Of a DNA stretch of 64,000 bases, positions 11,936-22,284 are shown one piece after another. How positions within the stretch are numbered: the stretch's first letter is position 1; each line of letters opens with the position of its first letter. The position numbers and the translations under genes are program-made. The DNA comes from Telmatactis stephensoni (taxonomy: Eukaryota > Cnidaria > Anthozoa > Actiniaria > Isophelliidae). The DNA lies in the NCBI GenBank assembly GCA_029948255.1, contig JALIZF010001396.1, positions 186,001 to 250,000 of the forward strand. The letters run 5' to 3'. A model generated the notes under the pieces. The model had not been told where the DNA came from. It saw nothing but the letters and a program-made list of their open reading frames with translations, and did not search any database.

Positions 11936-14238
11936 CTATAATTCCATGTGCTGTACTGGTTTTAAATTACAGTGATTTCCAAGGCAACATTCGATAGCAC
12001 AATCTTTTTTCCCTTCCATTGTCTTGCAATATTCATCCGGTTTACAGTGCTTCAAAGGCACGCATCCAAGATAGAATCTTTTCTCGTCCTTAATACGGTA
12101 CGTTGCTCGTGCACATCTGTACTCTTGATTTGTATAACAATCCTCATTTCTCATATGTTTGGAGCAATCCGAGTAGGACTCTTTGCTGTGGCAAGCACTG
12201 CATGTAAGACCTGGAAATGCATATAAATTAAAGGTGTTTAAAACTATAAAACGTCAAGTACTTCAGATCACCAAAGACTGACTATCGATGAAGTGCGTGT
12301 GTAGTTATTGGCCAAACGTTTGGCTTCAACATGTTCTGAGATGCCTTAAAGACAACAATGTTTATTTGTTCTGTTATCACTAAACCGTAACACAGCAAAA
12401 TTGGGTACTTTTTCTTTGAATTCGAACCCGGAAAAACTAAACATTGTGGGGATGGGGGTGGGGGCGACAATGTCGTCGGGTTTTGAATTTTTGGGAGCGT
12501 TTAGATATGCTTAAGGCCATACTACCATGTTTTTCCCGGGGTTTGGCCTTCCGTCCACACTTAAAAGCGGCGTGTTAATCTTTTTGTCTTTAAAGGCGCA
12601 AAAACTGACAAAAGGAAAAAAATGCGTTTTAAAAATTATCCGAATATAGGTACATAGATGTAGACTAGTTTTGGTTTTCAAATTCTTAAAATAGAGAGAT
12701 TTCACGCAAGATATCTTTGTGACGGTTGGAACATTTTTAAATTAAGGGGAGACTTTTTCGGCGTTCAAGCATTGGGCAACAAAAACTATTTAGCTAAAGA
12801 ATAACAGTTGTACAAAGCCAAAGGTATTACTTTCAGAAAGCTTAAGTTATTTGTAAGTGGTTTTCATTTAAAACGGTTGGATAAAAGTGTTAATCCAAGG
12901 TAAAAATTGATTTGAACCGAAAATGAGTTTTAGGCCTTCTTTCGCTCAATTTCCATATGATTCTACAGCTTGAAAGTTGCTAAATTTGGATGAAAATACA
13001 AGCCAACCACTTTGTACAATTACAATTCAAAAGACTGTTTTATATAGTAGGCGTTGTATTTTAGTAGATCAATTCCTAACTGATAAAAGTACAATTTGAG
13101 TGTTAATCCCCGGGTTAATCCAAAACGAAAATTGAAATTGAAACTTGCACGAGGGGCTAGCTTTTGGCCCTTTTAGCCATTATTAGTCGATATTGAAAAA
13201 AATCTCCTCTATTTATGTTTCACGGATTAAGTGCATGCACTCTAATAATATAATGGTCTCTTGATTAGCATTAACAGTTGTGATGTCTGTGTTTTAGAAT
13301 CTGTATTACCTTTATTACAATAATCTCCGTTGCAGCAGTAAAACCTACAATTGGTTCTGCCAGCTTCGGGTTCTTCTTTGCAGAGTTTGTCAGAATTAGT
13401 CCGGCAGTAAGCAATATCCACACAACCCCGCAAGTAGTGAATAATGCCATTACGGGTGAACTGTGATGTGCCACATTTATACCGATTAGAGTCGCAAATA
13501 ACGAAGATTTTGACAGTGTTATTGTGGACTACGTGGTCAGGGTATATTCGAGTTTCACTGAAGTGACATCTGAGGAATCTGGTTGCTGAAAAATAGAACG
13601 TAAAATAGAATATGATATTTCTGGCCACTAGATGAAGCTCAATTTGTTCTGGGTTCGCCTAGTTCATATTCAACTCCTCGACCCGATGCTTGTAAAATAG
13701 TCAACTGCATGGTTTGCCTTCTTGTCAGGGTCCCCTATGCCTTTTGCGTGAAACGTGAATGGCTGATTTATTTTGACGTGAAACGTGATTTAAGGTCTAA
13801 AATCTTTTTGCGTCCACGTGAAAGCAACTTTTGTTTTTTCTGTGAGCGTGAAAGAGATTTTTTGATTATCACCGTGACGCGTGAAAACACCAAATATTTT
13901 TGCGTGATTTCATTTTGCAAAGGGTTATAGGGGACCCTAGTCTTGTCAGTTAGGATTCTTAATCCATTTATGTTTATTTCATTTGTATTATTTCTTTCAG
14001 CCTTATAACAGCGCTATGAACAATTCAAAGTGATATATAGTATATAGCGCTACATAAATACCATGAGTGCATTACTTCGATCCAATAGCTTGATATATGG
14101 GTTCGCTTATGAATTCAATCACGCGAAATCCTTCGCACAAAACTACAAAGCTAAGTCAACGTAACAATGAATAGCAATTTCGCACTTACCAGTCGGCAAC
14201 ACGATAATCACTGTGGCAAGGACTACTAAAGAGTTCAT
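11936..14238 (-). CDS. Two-LU-domain protein, C-terminus frameshifted
   Basis: Model: signal exon 14238-14190 (MNSLVVLATVIIVLPT, GTAAGT donor), LU-a exon 13585-13310 (TTTTTCAG acceptor; GTAATA donor right after CNK), LU-b exon 12210-11936 (TTTCCAG acceptor). All junctions are phase 1 and the total is 600 nt. LU-a ends YCCNGDYCNKG and LU-b starts LTCSACHSKES. Without the second splice, LU-a would end in a polar, non-anchoring tail, and LU-b would have no signal peptide; the chained model solves both. Odd points: LU-a has lost Cys2 and Cys3. LU-b lacks one C of AAACCCAGT seen in its paralogue at 17109, so it stops at VQHMEL and loses the GPI tail. The product may be secreted, or the locus may be decaying. 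Chaining is inferred, not proven. Confidence 0.6.
12744..13210 (+). repeat. Dispersed ~440-bp repeat, copy 2 (intron)
   Basis: Same family as 10424-10862 in opposite orientation, lying in the predicted LU-a/LU-b intron. It ends ATATTGAAAAAAATCTCCTC. Confidence 0.55.
13684..13995. repeat. 3' fragment of a tRNA-type SINE, interrupted
   Basis: The flanking pieces match the 3' half of the SINE at 57235-57556 (TGGTTTGCC..CTTG..CA, then GTTAGGATTCTTAA and a T/A-rich tail). The match is cut by the insertion at 13728-13941. The fragment lies in the signal-exon intron of the LU gene at 11936-14238. Confidence 0.5.
13728..13941. mobile_element. Spaced-motif element, CGTGAAA type, 7-bp target duplication
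   Basis: The left terminus is GGGTCCCCTAT and the right is ATAGGGGACCC followed by TAGT. CTTGTCA flanks it on both sides (13721-13727 and 13942-13948). The interior repeats CGTGAAA or CGTGATT about eight times at irregular spacing. It sits inside a SINE fragment, whose intact relatives give the uninterrupted site. No protein is encoded; the open frame across it is a shadow. Confidence 0.7.
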
Positions 14239-17108
14239 TGTAGCTAATATTCTTCGATCAGACATAAAAGGTTTTGCGATGTTTACAACAGACTACGTTT
14301 TGTACGAAAGCAGTCAATTTCCGCTTAATATGGATGATTGGAAATTGCTCATGCGTGAAAGATTCCACTTTCACACCAAGTTTGATCGTAGGATAAAAAA
14401 TAGGTAGATTAATGAAGGGAACTGCCTCAGCCACAAGATTCTGTATGGTCCTGTAAGCTGATAAAAGTTAAGGACTTTTTATAGTCATTATTTCCAAAGG
14501 TCATGACAGTAGTGATTAAGTCCAGATTTTATATAAATATATAATAAGATTGTATATGCATATACATAATACGTGGTATTTATGTATATATAATTTTTTT
14601 ATAGACATTAGCTTTTTACATTGTATATATATATTTTTTAGCACGGTACGTCTGAAAAACAGTCCTACTGAGGCGTTAACCGTGGGTACTTAGTTAATTG
14701 ATTGATTGATTAAGTAGCGGTCAGTTCTAAGCCACGGGCTGCCGCGCTACCCCCCCCCCCCCCCCACCCCCACCCCCCAATTGCCCAGGCGGAGCCGTGC
14801 TGACTCCCACTGAGTGGTACAGTGGTACGGGTGGTACAGTAGTTCGATGAGGTCGCAAGCAAGGGTGGCCGAGCGGTGAGAGCGCCGGTCTGTCACCGCT
14901 GTGGTCCCTCGTTCAATCCGCGCGGACGGGGCATCACATGTGGCTTGAGTTTCTTGTTCGTTCTCTCCCTTGCTTCGAGGGTTTTTTCTCCGGGTTCTCC
15001 GGTTTTTCCTCCCTCAGTAAAAACGAACTAGTTTCGATCTAAGCTGTGCTCCGTGATCAGACATGAGTCGTATGGTGGCTGCTACGTCTATGTGTATGTA
15101 AATTTGTATGTAAATGTGTGATTGTTCAATTGTCTCGTAATGAAAGCGCCCTTGTAAACCTTCGACTCGATCACGTTGAGCTGCGCCCTTCGTAATTCAG
15201 CACTTGGCTGCGAGGAAGGGTGATGAGCTACCCCAAATTTATTTATTTATTTATTTTATTTATTTATGTATCTATCTTTAGACGAGCGGGGTCTGAGGTA
15301 TATGGCGAGGTACAATGTGTACGATGAGGTCATGTCTATTTTGGGAAGATGGTTCTATTTTGAGAGGGAGCGATGACGTCATTGGTGGTGCAACAAGTGT
15401 AATGAAACAGGTTGGGTGAAAACCCGACATCAAACTCTTGTGATCTCCCACAAGAGACTATATAAATAACTTAATATACAAAATGTACATTAATATATTC
15501 CACGAAACCTTGGTCAACTGTACATGTATACACTGGGTGATCGCGACTATCATGTGACAGTCAGCAAATTCGATGACCAACTCTGATCGAGAATCCACAT
15601 CAGAAAGTATTTTGAACCTCAGCCAGCTCCTGGTGAAGTCCCGCCATTCCTGCCTACCCGCAATTCGGTGTGGCCCTCACTGTGGAAGAATGGAACGATT
15701 TACTCAAATATGTACCCGTGGTAATGACATCATTGAACAAAATCAAGAACAACCAGAAGAACCAATCATAGCCAATGTGAAACACCACGTAGGCAAAACA
15801 GTGAAAAACAAGTGAGTTGTAAAACAGAAACCATACGATGGAAATGTGAATGTATGATCCCACATTTTATGAATAAAAAGATCATGGAATAAATGCGTGT
15901 ATTTGTTGACCTCACCAGTATATAAACATTTACTACCCAGTCACACTCAATGAAGCATGATTTTTGATACAATTCGATCCATTCATCCTTTGTTCATGAT
16001 ATAAAACAGCTTGTTGAAACACTTTTATGGTGTCCAACGAGATGTAATACGAGCAACATTTGCTCTGCAACTTGCAACGCAACAATGTTGCGCGAAATGT
16101 TGCATTAAATTACACATTCAAAGGAAGATTTCTGACCATTTTTCTGATTTTTTCATACTGTTAGTAGACCTTGACTAGTTGTCGATTAATTTTAACATGA
16201 ATTTGCAACAATCTGTTGGCATCTGCAGCCAACAACTGATGAAAGCACCTGGTCGATTGGAGTGCAAACTCGATTTGGACCGATTTGGGTAAGTACTTCG
16301 TGACTGAATTTCATATAGTCGTCTTCCTATAGTCGTCTCCCTAATATTTACCCTAGCTAAGTAAACGTACCCTAACCTAAGAGCGACTATGTGGATATTC
16401 AGCCATGAAGTATATACCCCGATTGGACATTGTCCGCCATTTTTAATTTTTGTAAGGTAATCGCTGATCACCTGAATCGCCGGCCTTTTCAAATAACCAC
16501 AGGCAGACCACTTCTCCACAATCTCTAACCTAGCAGTTACTCTAATACCCAATACTGCATGCTGTTTACAAACTGTATTATGGCCCATAAAGCGAAGAAA
16601 TCAATTTTAATACTTATACATCTCTTTAATTTCTTTTAAAATTATGGAAATGTCAGTTGAGCAAGAAAAAGTTATTAATAAATCAGTTATATATTTCAAA
16701 TACAAAAATTGTACCGCTCTCATGGGCTACCTGTGGTTTACCGAATGAATCTATGGAAATATTCCTAGGCTTTCACGCTGTTTTTCTCGGAGTGTAAAAA
16801 ACATTGTGAGAGTATAAGCTAAATGAAGTTGAAGCATGCAAAATGATGCTGCAGGTTCACCAAAGATGAACATTAGACACTCAGAGAATTCCTTATACTT
16901 CCGGTTTGAACGACGTTTTGCACGCGTGTGCGAACGGGCACGTGCCGTTACAAATTTTTGGCGAGCGTAGATTCTTCCTATATTTTTCACTTTCCCGCTA
17001 TCAATTAATGATTGGTGGTTATCACTATTGTTATCATCATCATCATCATCATCAGAGATGAAGCCCATGCATATATAGATACGTGCATAAATTGGTACGT
17101 ATTGATTA
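14239..17108. other. Intergenic, SINE and low-complexity DNA
   Basis: No gene supported. Contents: an AT-rich stretch (about 14520-14640), a poly-C run (14751-14770), a tRNA-derived SINE (14862-15270), and unique sequence from 15270 to 17108 with only short, unsupported open frames. Confidence 0.5.
14862..15270 (+). mobile_element. tRNA-derived SINE with (TTTA)n tail
   Basis: It opens with a pol III A-box-like GTGGCCGAGCGGTGAGAG and, about 40 bp on, a weakened B box in TCGTTCAATCCGC. A roughly 300-bp unrelated body and a (TTTA)n tail near 15236-15268 follow. The tRNA-like head is too degenerate to be a functional tRNA gene. Confidence 0.65.
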
Positions 17109-19310
17109 CTAAATATTTGCTAAAAAAATGGCAAGTGCACTGCTTACTATGAACATATTGTTCATAGATTTTAAAGTAGCACTGTAACTCCTAGGCCCGC
17201 ACTTTTTTCCATTTGCAGTACTGGGTTTTAAATTGCAGAGATTTCCAAAGCAACATTCGATAGCACAATCTTTTTTCCCTTCCATTGTCTTGCAATATTC
17301 ATCCGGTTTACAGTGCTTCAAAGGCACGCATCCAAGATAGAATCTTTTCTCGTCCTTAATACGGTACGTTGCTCGTGCACATCTGTGGTCTTGAATTGTA
17401 TAACAATCCTCATTTCTCATATGTTTGGAGCAATTTGAGTAGGACTCTTTGCTGTGGCAAGCGCTGCATGTAAGACCTGGAAATGCATATATTAAATTAA
17501 AGGTGTTTAAAGCTTTAAAACGTCAAGTACTTCAGATCAAACAAAACAGACGGAAACGAGGATGGGAAACCAAAGGCTGACTATCGACCAAGTGCGTGTG
17601 TAGTTATTGGCCAATCGTTTGGCCCCGGGTGGGGTTCTTCGGGGTCAAAACGCTAGGGTTGATCGTCGGAAACCTCCAAAACGTACCCTAAAAAATACCC
17701 AAATGCCAAAATTTTCGACCCTTAAAAATACCTAACAGCTCAAATAAATACCCCTTAAAAATACCAAAAAATCAAACAAAAAGTGTTCTAATAAAAAGGC
17801 AGTAAGTAAAAATAATCGTCTCGTTTATTTTGTACCCCTAAAAAATACCATCTTTTCTGAAAAACCTTGGATTTTCTCTGACGACCCCTAAAAAATACGA
17901 CGATCATTCCCTAGCACACCAATATAGGGAGTACCCCCCCCCCCCCCCCCGGGCGTTTGGCTTCAACATGTTCGATGCTTAAAGACAACATTTAGAAACT
18001 TCCATTTAGATAACAGGTTACAATAAATAGAAAAAAAAACTGAATAAGACACAAATACGTAACAAGACAGTTAAACTAAGTGAGGGAGCAACTAACGGAC
18101 TCAACTGAACAAAGGTTTCATTCCCGGGGGGGATACTCCCTATATTGGTGTGCTAGGGATGATCGTCGTATTTTTTAGGGGTTGAAATCGCCGATTTGGT
18201 ATTTTTTAGGGGTCTTCAGAGAAAATCCAAGGTTTTCCAGAAAAGATGGTATTTTTTAGGGGTACAAAATAAACGAGACGATATTTTTTTTACTTACTGC
18301 CTTTTTATTAGAACACTTTTTGTTTGATTTTTTGGTATTTTTTAGGGGTATTTTTGAGCTGTTGGTATTTTTTAGGGTCGAAAATTTTGGTATTTGGGTA
18401 TTGTTTAGGGTACGTTTTGAGGAGGTTTCTGACGATCATCCCTAGTATTTTGACCCCGAAGAACCCCCCCCCCCCCCCCCCCGGGTTTCATTTCACTGCC
18501 AGTATGATGTCCTTACTTGCTTATTTGATGCAGTTTTGCCGCCACCTTTGATCAATCCAAAACATCATGACTACAAGTTAAAAAACCAATCCATAATAAC
18601 ATAACGGTCTCTTGATTAGCATTAATTGTGATGTCTGTGTTTTAGAATCTGTATTACCTTTATTGCAATAATCTCCGTTACAGCAGTGAAAGCTACAATT
18701 TCTGCCAGCTTCGGGTTCGTCTTTGCAGAGTTTGTCAGAATTAGTCCAGCAGTAAGCATTATCAAAACAACCCCGCAAGTAGTGAATAATGCCACTACTG
18801 GTGAACTGTGATGTGCCACATTTATACCGATTAGAGTCGCAACTAATAGAGCTGTTGACAGTGTTAATTTGGGCTACGCAGTCAGGATATATTCGAGTTT
18901 CACTGAAGTAACATTTGAGGGAGCTGGTTGCTGGAAAGTAGAACGTAAATGAATGAAATAAAATATGATATTTCAATCTATACACTGATAAAATTCTAGA
19001 CTCTTAAGATTATTCTGGACTAAACAGTCAGGGTATATTAGAGTTTTACTCAGTGAAGTAACATTTGAGGGAGCTGGTTGCTGAAAATAGAACCAAATGA
19101 ATGAAATAAAATATGATATTTCGATCTATACATTGATCTTAATTGAGTGGATTTACTTCGATCCAATACTTTCGAGGTGGATTCGCTTATGAATTCAATC
19201 GAAATCCTTCGCACAGTACAAAGCTAACCCAACAATAAATAGCCGGCAATTTCGCACTTACCAGTCGGCAGAATGACAATCACTGTGGCAAGGACTACTA
19301 AAGATGTCAT
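17109..19310 (-). CDS. Two-LU-domain GPI-anchored protein
   Basis: Model: signal exon 19310-19262 (MTSLVVLATVIVILPT), LU-a exon 18930-18658 (ends CCNGDYCNKG at a GTAATA donor), LU-b exon 17476-17109. All joints are phase 1; total 690 nt, 229 residues. LU-b keeps twelve cysteines (LTCSACHSKES to CCFGNLCN) and continues to a tail NMFIVSSALAIFLANI that fits a GPI signal. This is the best-preserved copy of the two-domain layout. LU-a lacks Cys2 (CYFSE in place of CxxC) but keeps its usual partner. The LU-a/LU-b intron holds two G/C-capped elements in opposite orientation. A second signal exon at 20086-20134 lies upstream. If the exons were not joined, LU-a would end in an unanchored polar tail. 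Confidence 0.7.
17623..17953 (-). mobile_element. G/C-capped spaced-motif element, 7-bp TSD (copy 1)
   Basis: It runs from CCCCGGGTGGGGTTC to a C run ending CCCGGG, flanked by CGTTTGG on both sides (17616-17622 and 17954-17960). Inside, ACCCCTAAAAAATAC (complement TATTTTTTAGGGGT) recurs about seven times. The paralogous flank at about 12312-12330 reads GGCCAAACGTTTGGCTTC without interruption and shows the empty site. No coding capacity. Confidence 0.8.
18123..18485 (+). mobile_element. G/C-capped spaced-motif element, 7-bp TSD (copy 2)
   Basis: It starts CCCGGGGGGGATACTCCC and ends in a C run plus GGG; TTTCATT flanks it (18116-18122 and 18486-18492). TATTTTTTAGGGGT-type motifs recur about seven times. 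A subterminal pair GGGATGATCGTCG / GACGATCATCCC is inverted. It lies opposite in orientation to the copy 170 bp to its left. Confidence 0.8.
19015..19085 (-). pseudogene. Remnant of an LU-a exon
   Basis: Just upstream of the intact LU-a exon is a second TTTTCAG acceptor followed by codons for ATSSLKCYFTE and then an immediate TAA. The rest of the exon is missing. This is a truncated duplicate. Confidence 0.65.
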
Positions 19311-20085
19311 TGTAGCTAATATTCTTCGATCAGACACAAAAGTTTTTGGGATGTTTACAACAGAACGATTACGTTTTGTAAGAAGGCAGTCAATTTTCGC
19401 TTATAATTTCATGGATGATTGGACATTGAACATGCGTGAACTGCGCTGTGATGTGAAAGATTCCACTTTCACAACAAATTTCGTTCGTAGGATAAAAAAT
19501 AGGTAGATTAATGAAGGCAACTGACTCAACCACAGATTCTGTATGGTCCTGTAAGCTGTTAAAAGTTAAGGACTTTTTATAGTCATTATAAGTATGCATG
19601 ATGCGTAAACGCTCGTTTACATTTTGTCGTCCGAATTGATTGATGATTTTCCAAAGGCCATGACAGTCTGCACTCAAATCAAAATCGCTGCGAGGTTTCA
19701 GTGCAACATTTGTTGATACAATTGGCTCTTTGAGACGCGCGCAGTAGTGGACCGATCGTTAGTGAAAGCGCGCGCAACACACACGAACGCACACACACTC
19801 ACACAGCATGAGGTGTGAGGCAAACGAGGTAGGCAAACGAGGTAAAAATGACTTGATGCTCAACGCTTCCTTATCTTAACCAATCAGCAAGCAGCATTCT
19901 CTCATTTTTTGAAGACATCAAAACTAGTGATACAAAAATGCATGTTTATACATGTATTGTTTTATTCAAAACTGCCTCTATAGTACCTTGATATGGGCGC
20001 GCTTATGAATTCAATCACGCGAAATCCTTCGCACAAAACTACAAAGCTAAGGCAAGTCAACAATGAATAGCAATTTCGCACTCAC

Positions 20086-20134
20086 CAATCGGCAACACGA
20101 CAATCACTGTGGCAAGGACTACTAAAGAGTTCAT
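20086..20134 (-). CDS. Extra signal-peptide exon of the LU family
   Basis: A 49-nt exon encodes MNSLVVLATVIVVLPI and ends at a GTGAGT donor in phase 1. It matches the signal exons at 14190, 19262 and 26150 together with their flanks. No LU exon lies between it and the signal exon at 19262. It is therefore an alternative first exon for the 17109-19310 gene or a leftover from duplication. Confidence 0.55.
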
Positions 20135-21970
20135 TGTAGCTAATATTCTTTGATCAGACACAAACGTTTTTGGGATGTTTACAACAGACTACGTTTTGTA
20201 CGAAAGCAGTCAATTTCCGCTTATGGATGATTGGAAATTGCTCATGCGTGAAAGATTCCACTTTCACACCAAGTTTCGATCGTAGGATAAAAATAGGTAG
20301 ATTAATGAAGGGAATGAAGGGAACTGCCTCAGCCACAAGATTCTGTATGGTTCTGTAAGCTGATAAAAGTTAAGGACTTTTTATAATCGTTAAGTATGCA
20401 TGATGCGTAAAGGATTGATAATTTTCCAAAGGCCAAATCAAATCATAATCGCTGCGAGGTTTCTTTTGTGGATCGCAGTGGAGTTATAGTGAAAGCGCGT
20501 GCGCACAAAGACGCACACATCCTTTTACAATGTTGCTATAAATTATCGAACCAGCTGACCTTATCGCTACCAGAATCTCTTGTAGAAGGGCGGGGAATCT
20601 AGTAACATAGGCACTTTAGTGGTACGTTTTAATGTACAAAAAGACTAACAAATCGTGCCGAATAAATATGGAAATGATTGCCGTAAATCTGGTGGCTATC
20701 TACACACCGATAAAATCACTCGTAAAAACAAGCTAGCGCATTTCTGGATGGAGAGGGGGACTGGGAAGGAGGCGAGACAAACGAGGCAAAACTTTATCTC
20801 CTTTGTCACCACTTAATTATTGATGATGGTCAACGCTTCCTAGCTTATCTTAACCAATATCAGCAAACAGCATTCCCTCATTTTTTGAAGACATTAAAAC
20901 TAGTGATACAAAAATGCATGTTTATACATGTATTGTTTTATTCAAAACTGCCTCTAGTACTGTTATATATGCAAGTTTTAACATGCTGGAGTATATCTGA
21001 ATAGAAACGTCTTTCCAACTCATCTCAATTAACTTGTACGACAACAGTCAGAACAAACTATGGAAATTAATCAACATTCATATTCACTGCAATATAAGTC
21101 AATGGGAAAGCATTCCGCCAGCCCACATATAAAACAATTATCTTTCAATCAATTTAAGATTCAAACAAAATATTATATATCCTTTTTCATTACAAAAATG
21201 ATGGGTAATTACTCCACCTAAAAGGGCTATTAGATGCCTAGCTAATGCATGTAAGTTTACTCTTTGATATGTACATCTTTGACTGTAGAAAAAATTCTTC
21301 AATTAATTTTATCTCTGTTATTACTTGATGTAAATTGTAAATATAATTTAAATTCTCCACGTACGTACACGTTTTACTGTAAAACAAACGTTCATCTTCA
21401 AAGGGGTACTTGGATGAAAATAAGCCAAAATTGGAAATGACTTGAAACTTAGTAAAACCTATCTTTACATTCAAACGAGACGAATTCGAATAGAAATTGT
21501 CAAGTATTTTAGCATTTAAGTTGTGAGTAAATGACGTCATTTACTCAACCCTATTGTTCTTTTAGACTTTATATCAAAAGTTCTCTTTGATAATAATTAT
21601 GTTTAAAATGCAGATTTTTTGACAGAGGGTAGCAGGTTATTCAGCTACATTCATCTTCAGATAGAAATAAACAGTTGCCAATTTTCATCGATTTTCATCC
21701 AAGTGGGCCTTTCAACTCTCTCTATTGTTTCACAACCACCTAGCTAGGTGGTGGCAAACTCGAAAGGGTCAAACTCCTTTGACCACCACGCTTGTGATCA
21801 CTATATTCAACTATGCGTTTTTTTTTCTTTCTAATTTCTTAAAATATTCTATGTAAATTGTTTAATGGTAACCTGTAAATCTATTCTTATACGTGTGAAA
21901 TAATTAAAGAAAAGTCAAAAGTCAAAAAGTCAAGCAATGATTATTGATTAATTCATTATTCATTATCAAT

Positions 21971-22274
21971 TATTATAAAATATTTGAGATATAACGCGCG
22001 CGCTGATTGGCTGGCTACCATGTTTATATCAGAGGACAGAGACATGGCTCGCTCAAAAAACGTCGAAAATATTTTATAAAAGCAATATAAAACGATCGCT
22101 TATGTCTCTGTACTGTGATATAAACACTCTGCAAGATGTAGAGCACTCGAAAAGCAAGAGAAACACTCGGCTACGCCTCGTGTTCCTAAGCTTGCTTTTC
22201 TCTTGCTCTACATCTTCCATCGTGTTTATATCACAGTACAGAGACATGCGCGCGCGTTTTATATTCCTTAAATA
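21971..22274 (-). mobile_element. Hairpin element H, copy 1
   Basis: Long arms (GTCTCTGTACTGTGATATAA and complement) surround a loop holding CACTCGGCTACGCCTCGTG. A third partial arm (GTCCTCTGATATAAACATGG) lies next to the GCGCGCGCTGATTGG end. Related copies: 28251-28530, 29970-30230, 36456-36671 (deleted) and a fragment at about 28048-28112. Confidence 0.7.
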
Positions 22275-22284
22275 ATACTTGTAA

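Larger units (their letters stand above)
19311..22284. other. Intergenic between two LU loci
   Basis: Apart from the extra signal exon (20086-20134) and the hairpin element at 21971-22274, I see no gene. Flanks of the signal exons are repeated: about 19560-19960 and 20380-20960 share GTGAAAGCGCG, CA-rich microsatellite and TACATGTATTGTTTTATTCA blocks. Confidence 0.5.

Noticed and set aside
13242..13310. LU-a exon ending at its own stop (tail TQTSQLLMLIKRPLYY) as a complete gene
   Set aside because: The tail is not a GPI signal, and a good phase-1 donor follows the domain end at all three paralogous loci, so splicing to LU-b is preferred.
16175..16588. 137-codon minus-strand frame
   Set aside because: No recognisable domain, no splice partners and no support from neighbouring paralogous regions.
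17690..18420. TTTTTTAGGGGT repeats as interstitial telomere or CRISPR-like array
   Set aside because: Spacing is irregular, the motif differs from TTAGGG, the spacers are the same in different copies, and the block has transposon-like ends with target duplications.
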